A stretch of DNA of 64,000 bases from Mesomycoplasma ovipneumoniae (GTDB lineage Bacteria; Bacillota_I; Bacilli_A; Mycoplasmatales; Metamycoplasmataceae). The position numbers were made by a program, and so were the translations under genes. Within the stretch, counting starts at the first letter, position 1. Every line of letters starts with the position of its first letter. Shown here piece by piece: positions 45,146 to 58,201 of this stretch. The stretch is from NCBI RefSeq assembly GCF_024758565.1, contig NZ_CP079199.1, positions 611,501 to 675,500 on the forward strand, read 5' to 3'. Below the pieces are notes generated by a model. That model had not been told where the DNA came from. It worked only from the letters and a program-made list of their open reading frames with translations, and made no database searches.

Positions 45146-46318
45146 TTATTCCGCTTTTTTTGAATTATTTAAAATAGTTTTTCGAGCATTTTCAGGTAAA
45201 GATTTGCCATATTCAAAATAATGGCCAATTTCCTTAAAGGCATTTTTACTTATTTTTAATTTTTCAAATTCTTCCGGTTCGAGACTTAATTTTATTGGCT
45301 GATTTTTCTCAATTTTTTCAACAAAATCAGGATCAGGCACAAATGCTGAAGAAATTCCGACAAAATCAGAAAATCGAATAGCTTCGACTGATTTTTCTAA
45401 GGAATTTATTGAACCACTAGCAATAACCGGGATTTTTCCTTGCAATTTTTCATAAACCACATCAGAAATTAAACGGTTAAAATTGCTTGACTTTGACCGA
45501 ACTTTGTCACGAAAAACGTCAAAACCCCAACCGGCAATTGCAAGGTAAGAAATTTTTATCCCTCTTTTTTCAATTAGATCTAAGAAATCTAGGAAATTTT
45601 CGACTGTGTAACCTAAATTATCACCTCTTCGTTCCTCAGGTGTTGCCCGGTAACCTAGCAAAAAATTAGGATTCTTTGATTTTAAAATAGTTTTTTGTAC
45701 TTTTTCTAATATTTCTACTAAAAACCGAGATCTATTTTCAATATTTTGACAGCCATATTTATCATTTCGCTTGTTAGTATAATGTGAGAAAAATTCTTGA
45801 GGTAATAATTTTTGGGCAGAAGAAATTTCAACCCCGTCAAAACCAGCCTTAATTGCCCTTAGACAAGCATCTGCATATTGGCTAACAATTTTTTGAATTT
45901 GTTTTTGTGTAAGACGAAAAACCTTGTATTTTACGGGATAATTTCGCTTTTCAGCACTAGGTCCATAGCAAAAACCATCTTTTTCAATTTTTGAAACAGA
46001 GTGAGAACCAGCATGAATTAATTGCAAAATTGCAATACTTCCCTTTGATTTTATTGCTTTTGCAAGTTTTGCTAGTCCTTCAATATCGCTGTCACTTTCG
46101 ATACTATGACCATATTTGAACAAACTACCTGATTTACAAACGTAAACTCCACCTGTAATTGTCATTGGTGCACTATGGGCTCTTGCGCTAAAAAAATCTA
46201 AATCTGCTTGGCAAACTTGCCCCTTTTCAGAAAGATTAAGATTAATTGGGCTAAAAATAAATCGGTTTTTTAATGTGAAATTACCAATTTGATACGGTTT
46301 AAAAAGTTTGTTTTTCAT
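45146..46318 (-). CDS. Old Yellow Enzyme-family NADH:flavin oxidoreductase
   Basis: The 390-aa TIM-barrel flavoprotein shows the family's N-terminal LKNRFIFSPINLN, the LQLIHAGSHS block, the FDGVEISSAQKLLPQEFFSHYTNKRNDKYG region and the phosphate-binding IPVIASGSIN. Such enzymes reduce activated C=C bonds or other electrophiles using FMN and NAD(P)H. It is the last gene of the gcvH-sirTM-lplA operon, two bases after lplA. In other bacteria the sirtuin-GcvH-L operons also carry an oxidoreductase of this kind, probably linked to oxidative stress. The true substrate is unknown. Confidence 0.9.
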   Translation of the reverse strand: MKNKLFKPYQIGNFTLKNRFIFSPINLNLSEKGQVCQADLDFFSARAHSAPMTITGGVYVCKSGSLFKYGHSIESDSDIEGLAKLAKAIKSKGSIAILQLIHAGSHSVSKIEKDGFCYGPSAEKRNYPVKYKVFRLTQKQIQKIVSQYADACLRAIKAGFDGVEISSAQKLLPQEFFSHYTNKRNDKYGCQNIENRSRFLVEILEKVQKTILKSKNPNFLLGYRATPEERRGDNLGYTVENFLDFLDLIEKRGIKISYLAIAGWGFDVFRDKVRSKSSNFNRLISDVVYEKLQGKIPVIASGSINSLEKSVEAIRFSDFVGISSAFVPDPDFVEKIEKNQPIKLSLEPEEFEKLKISKNAFKEIGHYFEYGKSLPENARKTILNNSKKAE

Positions 46319-46320
46319 AT

Positions 46321-47352
<1,032 letters not shown>

Positions 47353-47354
47353 TT

Positions 47355-48218
47355 TTATTCCTGTTCTGTTATTTTTTGTAGCAGTAATTTAATATCCTCA
47401 TGAAAAAAATAGGATTTTTCAAGAATATCCTTGTTAGTACGGTATTTTTTCTGATTTATAACCAGATATTTTGCATTTTTAAATTTTTTTGTCATCTCTT
47501 GAAATGGTGATTTAATTAATTGCGGGGTCGTAAATCCAACCCCTATTTCAAGAAAAACTAAGTTTTTATCTTTATTTTTTTCAATAAAATTATTGTAATT
47601 TGCTTTTTGGTTATCGAAGTTTTGGTCTTCAACCATTCCTTTAAACGAAATTCTTTTGTTTATTTCTAAGAAGGCATTACATTCTGGGCATTTTGGCAAT
47701 AAATTATAATCAACCTTCATATTTTTTTGATTTTGTACCATTTTTAGAATCAATTCATCATCTTGGTATAAAAAATTTTTACACATTTTTGAGCACTGCA
47801 TTAAATTATATTTACCCTGGATGTAAAAAATTTTTTGATTGTCAAATCCTGATTTTTCAAAAAAACTATCAGAATTTGTGGTTATTATAAAAAAATTTTT
47901 ATTTTCTAAAATTTTTTTCAAATTCAAAAAACTTTCTGATTCTTTTAGATCTAAAAAATTAACTTTTGCAAATCTACTATGAAAAGCTCAGTATGTTTCT
48001 CATGATCCAAAATCATAAAGCGAAGCTTGAAGCATATCTAAAAAATGGTATTTTTCGATAAAATCTTTAAAATTATCGCTGAATTTTGATCCATAATAAT
48101 TATTTCCATCTGCACTTGTTAGTCCTGAACCAACTCCAACAACAATCGCATCAGCTGAATCAAGGATTTTCTTGATTTTTATCGCTTGATCTAGAATACT
48201 AAAAGTCCTCAAGTTCAT
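47355..48218 (-). CDS. SirTM-type (class M) sirtuin, protein ADP-ribosyltransferase
   Basis: The 287-aa protein has the NAD-binding start VVGVGSGLTSADG in place of the usual GAGxSxxSG. It continues with TTNSDSFFEKSGFD, then YIQGKYNLMQCSKMC, and a second Cys pair CPECNA, giving a zinc site. These are features of the macrodomain-linked sirtuins, which ADP-ribosylate the lipoylated GcvH-L protein rather than deacetylate. I chose ATG at 48218; GTG at 48227 is possible. The start overlaps the gcvH end by 20 bases. Two TGA codons are Trp. No macrodomain eraser gene occurs in this operon. Confidence 0.85.
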
Positions 48219-48531
48219 CAAATTCACTTTGGTCTATATCTTTTGCTTTAAAAAGTCAATTTTTGTCTGACTCATGCGAATTCAAAATTTTTGGATCCTT
48301 TTCAGCTAATTGATTTAGTTCAATAATTCTACATTTTAGGGGTGTTTTTATTGAAAAAACAGTTTTTGACGCTTCAATTTTAGCGACAACATCATCTTTT
48401 TCTAGTTGTTTTTTATTCGTAAATTTTAAAAATCCGATTGTTCCAAGATCATCTTGTAACTCGGCCGTTAAATAAACAGTAAAAATTTCATTTTTTTGTT
48501 CAATTATCAAGAAATTAGCAATTTTTTTCAT
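48199..48531 (-). CDS. GcvH-like lipoyl carrier protein (GcvH-L)
   Basis: The 110-aa lipoyl domain carries the acceptor Lys56 in KIEASKTVFSIKTP. I chose ATG at 48531 because AGAGGATT lies just upstream; the longer frame from 48588 has no such site. It lacks partner genes for a glycine cleavage system. Its operon (sirtuin, lipoate ligase, OYE) matches the GcvH-L modules in which lipoylation of this protein is needed for its ADP-ribosylation by SirTM. The C terminus is acidic (DIDQSEFDELEDF). Confidence 0.88.
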
Positions 48532-48950
48532 AGCAATCCTCTTAATTTTTTTGTTAATATCTAAAATGATATTACCACAAAAAAGCAACTAATGGCAAAA
48601 AATCTATAAATATAAATAAATCAGTTCAAAAATTCAATAAATTAGTATATTAATTTCAAAAAAATCAAGAATACAGTGTCAAATTGAGAGAATGGAGAAT
48701 CACATTTAAAAACAAAATTATAAACACTCACGACTTTTTTATAAAATTATAAAAAATTATTGTACATAAAACTAAAAATCAGCATGGCTCTAATTAAATA
48801 ATTTTCACTTTCTTAGCGAATTATAGACTTTAATTAAAAAAATAATTTGGAATGCAAAAATATTTTGCAAAAATGGTATAATAGCAAAAGTATTTAAAAA
48901 AAGAAAAAATACTGATAATTATCACCATTATTTTTTAGAAAGGCATATTT
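48532..48950 (+). promoter_or_regulatory. Divergent intergenic region with extended -10 promoter toward 48951
   Basis: TGGTATAAT (TATAAT at 48877-48882) is a strong extended -10 facing right, and AGAAAGGCAT is the ribosome binding site before the ATG at 48951. The left end must hold the gcvH operon promoter; TAATAT on the minus strand near 48565-48575 is a weak candidate. No coding potential is seen between them. Confidence 0.55.
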
Positions 48951-49775
48951 ATGATTATTTCCAAATTAAAAAAAATTTTAGGCTTCTCATTTATTGGCCT
49001 TATTCCTGTAACATTTTTTTCCTATAGTAGCGTCCACAACAACATAAATTTAACAAATGAAAAATCACAACCTCAATTATTTTCACATTATTATAATTTT
49101 AAAGAAGATGAAAGATTGAAAGCACAGATTATTTTTGATGAAATTTATAATAGATCAAAACACAATGGAACATCTAAAGTCCCAGCTTCTTTATTTAATT
49201 TAAAAGGTCTTAAGTTTGAAGATAAGCACAAAATCTAAAGAACCGATCAAGGAGAATTAGAAATTCTTATTAGAGGTATTAAACAAGTTGTATATAAGGG
49301 CGGATTATTTTGGCAAGATAAAGCTGCGTGAATAGGAAGAACAGAAATTAAGTACACCAAAAACAGTAACTTTTCTAATTATTATAATTCTAAACCAGAT
49401 AAAATTAGTTTAGCGACGCATGCTTGAATTGGCGGGCTAGCTACCCCGTCTTTTGTAATAAATGGAAAAGTAGCTTATTCTACTAAAAAAAGGGAAGTAG
49501 TTGCTGAAATTGGTGCGTCAACAAAATTGGAATTTAATTCCTATGAATTAGTAGAATCTTTTGAGAAAAGCAATACTAATACACTAGCAATGAATTATCA
49601 AGGTATTGGATGGAATTACAAAATATTTGGATTTGGTCAATATGCAACCGGAGTAGTGATAGATGACTATGAATATACTTCAATTGCAACAAATAACCCA
49701 CTAATTCCCGACAAAAGTAAAAGTTATAGAGCCACCACATTGCCATATTATATTGATAACAGAAGCAAATTTTAA
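48951..49775 (+). pseudogene. Secreted-protein gene interrupted by one in-frame TAA
   Basis: The frame is open from ATG 48951 to the TAA at 49773-49775 except for TAA at 49236-49238. Without it the product would be 273 aa. A signal peptide is clear (KKILGFSFIGLIPVTFFSYSS). The second half contains WQDKAAWIGR, SNYYNSKPDKISLATHAWIGGLATPSF and, near the end, GIGWNYKIFGFGQYATG. I do not recognise the family. The ABC gene begins two bases after its stop. A fragment of a related gene sits at the same place beside ABC copy 1. A secreted peptide handled by the ABC transporter, in the manner of lactococcin 972 loci, is a weak possibility. Confidence 0.7.
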
Positions 49776-49777
49776 TA

Positions 49778-52099
49778 ATGATAAAAATAGAAAAATTAAC
49801 TAAAAAAATTGGTAATAAATTTATTTTTAATAATTTAAATCTGGAAATTCCTTTAAACAAAATTACATTTGTAATTGGAAAATCTGGAATTGGTAAATCC
49901 ACGCTAATTAATTTAATTGCCGGATTTACAAAAAAAGATAGTGGAAAAATCTCCTTTTTTGACAAAGATGGTTCTGAATTGGAAAAACCATTAGTTGATG
50001 TTGTTTTTCAAGACTTTAATTTAATTGAGTCATTAAGTATAAAAAATAATATTTTAATAGCAAATCACATTTTGAATCGCGAATCAGATGATTTAGAAAT
50101 ACAGCAAGCCGCGAATTTTATTGGTATTGAAACCAGCAAATTAGATCAGGTAGCAAAAAATTTATCAGGCGGTGAAAAACAACGTGCAGCATTTTTAAGA
50201 AGTCTATCAAGAAAAAGTGATTTTATTTTGCTTGATGAGCCAACTGGTAATTTGGACCATGAAAATTCCATTGCCTTACTCGATTTGTTAGTTAAAGCTT
50301 CTGAAAGTAAAACAATTTTAATTGTTAGTCATGATTTAGAATTAGCAAACCAATATGCCGATCAAATTATCAATTTAGAAAATTTATCCGTTAATGTTAT
50401 TGAAAATAACAAACAAATTAATGCTGAATCTAAAAATAAACACTCAAACTCAATATCAAACCAGGTCTATAAAAAACCTGGTTTCTTACAAAAATTTAAA
50501 GTAGCTTTATTGCTTGTACTGGCGGACTTTAAGTCAAAAATTACGAGTTTTATTTTAGTTTTAGTAACATTTTTTGCTTTAATTTTTAGTATGGTTATTT
50601 TCATGAACTTGCATTTTTCAGCAAAAAATATAGCCATTGACACGGTTACCCAATCAAATTTTGACACTATTGCAATTCGTGAGAAAGATATTATTTCTTT
50701 AGCCCCTGAAGAAATCAACCAACTTAAAAACGATAATCCCAAAATAAAACACACTAGTTTATTGTATAGTAGCCTAGAAGATTTTACATTTATCTATAAT
50801 GATAACGTTTCTCTTGAGAATCGTTCTATTTGACCAGCTGATGAATCTGATTTTTTTAAAAACAGATTTAGTTCATTTAGTAAAGATGGAAATTTTCATA
50901 ACAGGTTTATTACCAATCCAAATGAAGTTATTCTCTCACAAAAATTAATTGAAGAATTGAAAATTGATAATCCAATTGGAAAAACAATTAAAATTATTAA
51001 CGTTAATCCATCAATTTTAAGGCAAAAATTTGAAGATTTAGATCGCTTTTCTGAATCAGCAACAATTGTAGGAATTTTAGATAAGCCCTTTGATGATGGT
51101 GCTAATTTTTCGCTCGTTCACACAGATAAACTAAAGTCAGTTTATCAAAAATCAAAACCAAACGAAAAAGAAAGTAAGTTTGATGAATTTGAGTTTTTAC
51201 CTGATGATTATTTTTCATTAGACTTTGAAAAGTATGTTTTTAGTCGGCCAACAACCGTAGAAACTGAGGAAACACTTGTAAAACCCAATAAAATACATAA
51301 GTCTTTCTATGAGAATTCAAATCAAACCAATTCAATAAACCTGAAAAAAGGTACGTTGCCTAAAAATTTTAATGAAATAGCAGTTAGCTCGAATATAACT
51401 GACAAAACAGGAAAACTTTTAAAAATTACTAATAATAATAAAAACACTTTAATTTTTAAAGTTGTTGGAGTTTTTGATCCTGAAAAAGATGACGAAAATA
51501 TTGCTATTTTTAACAATAATATTGAAAAATATTCCAACGAATTACTTCCAATAAGTGCTTTGATTTATTTTGATCATGATAATTTATATAATAATATTAA
51601 TGAATTTTTAAATAAATATGGCAAACTGGGAGTTAGTCGTTATTACTCAACAACTGGCGGCCCGGATGAAATTCTGAATGGAATACTTTCCTCTCAATAT
51701 GTTTTGTTATTAATTATTTTTGTGTCAATAATAATTTTTGGAATAAGTTTGTTAATTTTTGTGTCATTATATGCAACAAATCTTTCTAAATTCAAGAAAA
51801 AATCAATCGGTATTCTAAAGTCTCTTGGTGGAAAAACATCACAAATTTTCTTGTATCATTGATTAAATTTGGTAATACTTTCTGCTTTTGTTTTCGTTTT
51901 GGGTATTATATTTTCAATTTCTTTTGTGCCTTTAATTTATGGTGCAATTTCAAATCAAAATTCAATTTTTCCTGATTATCAGCAAATTAGCGTTATTTTT
52001 ATAATTATCTGACTTTCTAGTTTCATTATTTTATCAATCATATATTTATTAATTTCTTATATAACTTATAAAAAAGATATTGTGACATTATTAAAATAA
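49778..52099 (+). CDS. MacB-like ABC transporter (ATPase fused to FtsX-type permease), copy 2
   Basis: The 773-aa protein has an ATPase with Walker A GKSGIGKST (residues 34-42), signature NLSGGEKQR and Walker B FILLDEPTGNLD. One helix lies near residue 255, and a larger extracellular domain than in the two paralogues (about 280-625) is followed by three C-terminal helices. The N-terminal 60 residues are nearly the same as in copies 1 and 3, but the permease part has diverged. TGA is Trp at 50831, 51860 and elsewhere. It starts two bases after the broken secreted-protein gene, so the two were probably one operon. Confidence 0.88.
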
Positions 52100-52188
52100 T
52101 TTTTAAAAATTATTAAAACTATATTTTTTTACCAAAAGTCTTAATTTTATAATGTTAAATAAGAAAAATACAGCAAACGCGGAGCAAA

Positions 52189-54141
52189 ATGATAAAAATT
52201 GAGAATTTAACGAAAAAGATTGATAAGAAAATCATTTTTTATAATCTAAATCTTGATATACCTTCAAGAAAAATAACGTTTATAATTGGTAAATCAGGGA
52301 TTGGTAAAACAACTCTTATTAACTTAATTGCTGGTTTTACTAAAAAAGATAGTGGAAAAATTTCTTTTTTAGATGAAAATGGTTCTGAAATTAAAAAACC
52401 ATTAGTTGATGTTGTTTTCCAGGACTTTAATTTAATTACTAATATTTCATCAGAAAATAATATTTTAATTGCAAATAATGTAATAAATAGAGTTTTAGAC
52501 GCAAAAGAATTGGAACAACAGTCTAAGTATGTGTCAATTGAAACTCAGCAATTAAAGCAAAATGTAAATAATTTATCTGGTGGTGAAAAACAAAGAATAG
52601 CAATTCTCCGTTCACTTTCAAGAGATAGTGATTTTATTTTGCTTGATGAACCAACTGGAAATTTGGATTTTGAAAACGGTATTTCTGTATTTGAAAATTT
52701 AAAAAATATTGCAAAAAATAAAACAATATTAGTGGTCAGTCACAATTTAGAATTTGCAAAAAAATATGCCGACAAGATTGTTCGTATTGAAAAAGGAAAA
52801 ATTTCCGAAGAAAATATTGACAAAAGTGAAGAAAATTTAGGAATTAACAATGAAAAAAGTAGTCAATTTGTTTCTTTTAAGAGTTCCTCCTACTCAAAAA
52901 TTGCAAAAATTAAGCAAGAATTAAAAACAGGTTTATTGCTTACTCTGTCAGATTATAAATCAAAATGAGTTTCAACCATTTTATTTGTAATACTCTTTCT
53001 AACAAGTATTTTTGGGACATTATTATTTGGTGTTTTAAATTTAAATATTTCCACTTCTAATTCTCTTAAAGTTAATGAATTGCAACTTGATTCTGTTTTA
53101 ATTAGCAAAAAATCAGAAAGAGATGTGGCAACCTTCACAGATAATGACATTAATAATCTTAAAGAAAAAAATAAAACAATAAAAAAAATTATTCCTTTCT
53201 TTACTTTCCCATCATTAGGTTTTGAATATAATGACAAAAGAAAGCTTGGAGCACATATTGATTACATTGATGAAAGTGAATTTTTTAAAAATAGGTTCAA
53301 TTTTGATCAAAAAAATTTAATAGGAAGAAACATTGAAAACATAGATGAAATTATAATTTCAAAAGAAGCGGCTACAGAATTAGATATCAAAGAACCAAAA
53401 GAACAAGAAATTGCTGTCTTAACTGGTCCCAAAGATAAAAAAACATTAAAAGTTGTCGGAATAAATAATTTGCTTAATGCAAAAAATTTAAACCTAAGTT
53501 TTTTGCATCATAAATTCGGTGAAGAAATCGAATTACAGAGTAGCAAAAACAGGGAACCAGAAAATTCACAAGCCAGTCAAACCAAAAAAATAGAACCAAT
53601 TATTTTAAGGTTGTATTTTGAAAATGATAATTTGGAAAATAATATTAATAATTTTATTGAGAATAATAAAGAGTATAATGTTGACTCCTCGTTAAAAGGT
53701 GTAACAAAATTAAGTTATGATTTACAAAATTTTATAAATATAATTGTTGGAGCAATTTTAATTGTTTTTATAACAATTCTATTAATACAAACGATTTTTT
53801 ATACAAAAAATCTAACTGATTCAAAAGTAAAATTAATTGGAATCCTAAAGGCGCTTCGCGCTAAGACATGGCAGATTTTTCTTTATCATTGATTAAATAT
53901 AATTATAATTTCATTTTTAATTTTAGTCATTAACTTATCAGTGTCTCTCCCATTAATTCCAAAAATTTACATTCGAATACTCGGTGAAGAAGCCATATAT
54001 CCTTCAACTTCACAAATAGTAATTTTAATTTTCATAATATGAATAGCAATGTTTTTTATAATTTCGTTTATTTACTTATTGATTTCATGGATTAATTATA
54101 GAAAACCTGTCACAAAATTGCTAAAATTTGATCAATTTTAA
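52189..54141 (+). CDS. MacB-like ABC transporter (ATPase fused to FtsX-type permease), copy 3
   Basis: The 650-aa product shows Walker A GKSGIGKTT, signature NLSGGEKQR, Walker B FILLDEPTGNLD, and the same one-plus-three helix permease plan. It is the near twin of copy 1: both have IDYIDESEFFKNRF, SFLHHKF and the C-terminal YRKPV-KLLKF-QF. It lies 89 bases after copy 2. The duplicated arrangement suggests recent copying or rearrangement between the 23-kb and 52-kb loci. Confidence 0.88.
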
Positions 54142-54170
54142 CAATCACTTTTTAAAAATAGATAATTCAC

Positions 54171-54205
54171 TACCAAATATTTTTTGAAAATATTTGGTAT
54201 TTTAT
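54171..54205 (+). terminator. Terminator after the ABC genes
   Basis: TACCAAATATTTT and AAAATATTTGGTA form a perfect 13-bp stem, followed by T-rich sequence, 29 bases after the stop of ABC copy 3. Confidence 0.8.
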
Positions 54206-54382
54206 TTTTTAGAGCGCGATAAGCATCGCCAAAAACGGAACATTTTAACATAAGACTTAATTTTGCTGAGGCAAATCAAAAAAAGCGTCTGAATTTTTTA
54301 AATCAATATACTAATTTAAGTAAAATTTGCACAATTTTTTTAGTTTTATCCTGTTCCCGTCGTCTTAATAGCTGAAAAATGG

Positions 54383-54388
54383 TAAAAT
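54383..54388 (+). promoter_or_regulatory. -10 box of mod1
   Basis: TGGTAAAAT is an extended -10 lying 31 bases before the mod1 ATG. The same block, from ATGGTAAAATATTAC through AAGGCCTAAAA to the ATG, is repeated almost exactly before mod2 (TAAAAT at 56381-56386). Each mod gene therefore has its own promoter. Confidence 0.6.
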
Positions 54389-54419
54389 ATTACAAAATAC
54401 AACTAAAAAGGCCTAAAAC

Positions 54420-56101
<1,682 letters not shown>

Positions 56102-56417
56102 CATTTGATTGTAAGCAAAAATTTTTCATTAAATTTGATTAGATAAGTAAAAATTTCAGGTAATTAGTGTAAAAAAATCTAGATTTTCACTTATTTTTTG
56201 AATATTTTATTTAAAAATCATGCAAAATTTTTGATCATATGACCATTATTAACGATCAAATGCCCAAAAAGAAAAGCAAAGTGTTTTCATATGATCATTT
56301 TTAACTCAACAAAAAACCAAAATTTACCCTATTTTTTTCAGTTTTATTCTGTTTCCATTGCCTTAATAGCTGAACAATGGTAAAATATTACAAAATACAA
56401 CTAAAAAGGCCTAAAAT
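56102..56417 (+). promoter_or_regulatory. Intergenic region between mod1 and mod2
   Basis: It carries a second copy of the mod promoter and leader (TAAAAT at 56381-56386). GATCATATGA at 56233-56242 is repeated in exact inverse at 56287-56296. No coding sequence or clear terminator is seen after mod1. Confidence 0.5.
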
Positions 56418-58197
56418 ATGAATCAAAATAATCTCTTAGAAAAATATAAACAACAAATCCAGGAAATTTCCTCAAAAGAGCTAAATTCAGACCAAAAAAA
56501 TTTAGCAATTCAAATTTTAGAAAAATTTGAACCAAATAAACTTGAATATGTTTTTCAGTTTATTTCTCAACGAATCAAAACTGGATTTCGTTTTGATGTA
56601 GCTCCTGAATCTGATTCCGACCGAGTTGCAATTTTACAAAAAGATGAAGATTTATCTTTTGTCTTAGACAAAAGTCAATCTGAAGAAAATACCTTAATAA
56701 TTGGTGAAAATTACGATGCTCTTAAAAATCTTTTAATTCTCGAGAGAGAGAGAGAGAGAGAGAGAGACCGCGTCCGGTTATGATGTAATTTATATCGACC
56801 CACCTTATAATACTCAAGCTAGTTTTAATGAAGGTAATCAGATAGCAAATGACAAGGAAAATATTTTACCTTCAAAATTTATTTATCGAGATAAATATTC
56901 TCGAAATGGTTGGCTAAATTTATTAAACGAGCGACTAAATTTAGCCAAAAAACTTTTAAAGGACGATGGGCTAATTTTTGTCTCAATCGATGATAATCAA
57001 CACGCCTACTTAAAAGTTTTAATGGATGAAATTTTTGGTGAGGAAAATTTTGTTACAAATATTGTGTGAGTTAAGAAAAATAGTCCAGGTGGAAACACTA
57101 GTTTTGATTACAAAATAACACAAAACACAGAATATATTCTTACCTACGCTAAAAATTCAAACAAATGCAAGTTTAATTACCAAAAACATGATGAAAAAAC
57201 ACTTAAAAAATTAGGTTACACACTTAAAGATGAATATTTTGACCAAAGAGGTTATTATAAATTGGTTGACCTTCATCATACATCTTCCACAGGTGCATTT
57301 AAATATATAAAGTCTTTAGATTATCCTATTATCGCCCCTGATGGTACCAGTTTTACTTTATATTTAAATAAAAATAATCCAGAATCAGCTTGCTATACTT
57401 GGGGAAAAGATACTTTTGCCGAAGGTGAGAAACACGGATTTATTGAAATTGTTAAAAATTCTCGTGGTGATTGGGTTGCTAAACGAAAACAGTATCAATA
57501 TGTAAAATTTAATCCTAAAACTAAAAAAATTGAACAAATTGAAGTTGGTTTACCATTTAAAAATATTATTAGTGATTTTTATTCATTAAATGGTGGTCTT
57601 GAGCTCAAAGAAATTTTTAATAGTAAAAATATCTTTGATTTTCCCAAACCGGTTGGCCTAATTAGTCATTTAATTAATATTCATCCCAATAAAAATGCAA
57701 GAGTTCTTGATTTTTTTGCCGGCAGTGGGACAACCGGTCACGCAGTTTGGAATTTAAACCGTCAAGATGGAGGGGAACGAACCTTTATTTTGATAACCAA
57801 TAATCAAAATAATATCGCAACTGATGTAACATATGAACGACTTTTTAGAATTTCAAACGGAAAAGGAACCAAAAATCAAGAATTTAACTGAAGCAAAAAT
57901 AACAAACCTTATTTGCAAAACCTGAAAGTTTTTGACATTTGTTATTATAATACTCAAATTTTTGATTCAAAAAGTGAACTTGATTCAAGAAGCGAACTTG
58001 ATTCAAAAAGTGAACTTGATTCAAAATGTAAACTTGATTCAGAAAACGGACTTAGTGATTTAGTTAAATTACTTTTAAAACTTTTTAAAGATTTTGATAT
58101 TAAAGTTGACTCGAATCATATAGACACTAAAAATACCAGGTATATTGAACTTTTAAATCATCTTTTAGCACTTAAACCGCAAGAAAAGGATTTATAA
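56418..58197 (+). CDS. Type III DNA methyltransferase Mod2, phase-variable, OFF as sequenced
   Basis: The N-terminal part matches Mod1 almost residue for residue up to the (GA)13 tract. It then runs out of frame to a TAA at about 56810. The catalytic part is in another frame: SGYDVIYIDPPYNTQ, a target-recognition region (about 57050-57640) unlike that of Mod1, and FFAGSGTTGHAVWNLNRQDGG. Gain of one GA unit (14) would restore a 593-aa protein. Near the C terminus an 18-bp unit is repeated five times (Mod1 has one). The gene ends 4 bases before res. Confidence 0.88.
56742..56767 (+). repeat. (GA)13 tract in mod2
   Basis: Thirteen GA units encode Glu-Arg repeats. The sequence after the tract is one base shorter than in mod1, so the in-frame lengths here are 11, 14 or 17 units. 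Thirteen is OFF. Confidence 0.95.
57964..58053 (+). repeat. 18-bp tandem repeat (five units) near the 3' end of mod2
   Basis: Units of the type GATTCAAAAAGTGAACTT encode Asp-Ser-Lys-Ser-Glu-Leu with small variations. Mod1 has a single unit at the matching position. The unit length keeps the frame. Confidence 0.9.
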
Positions 58198-58201
58198 AAT
58201 T

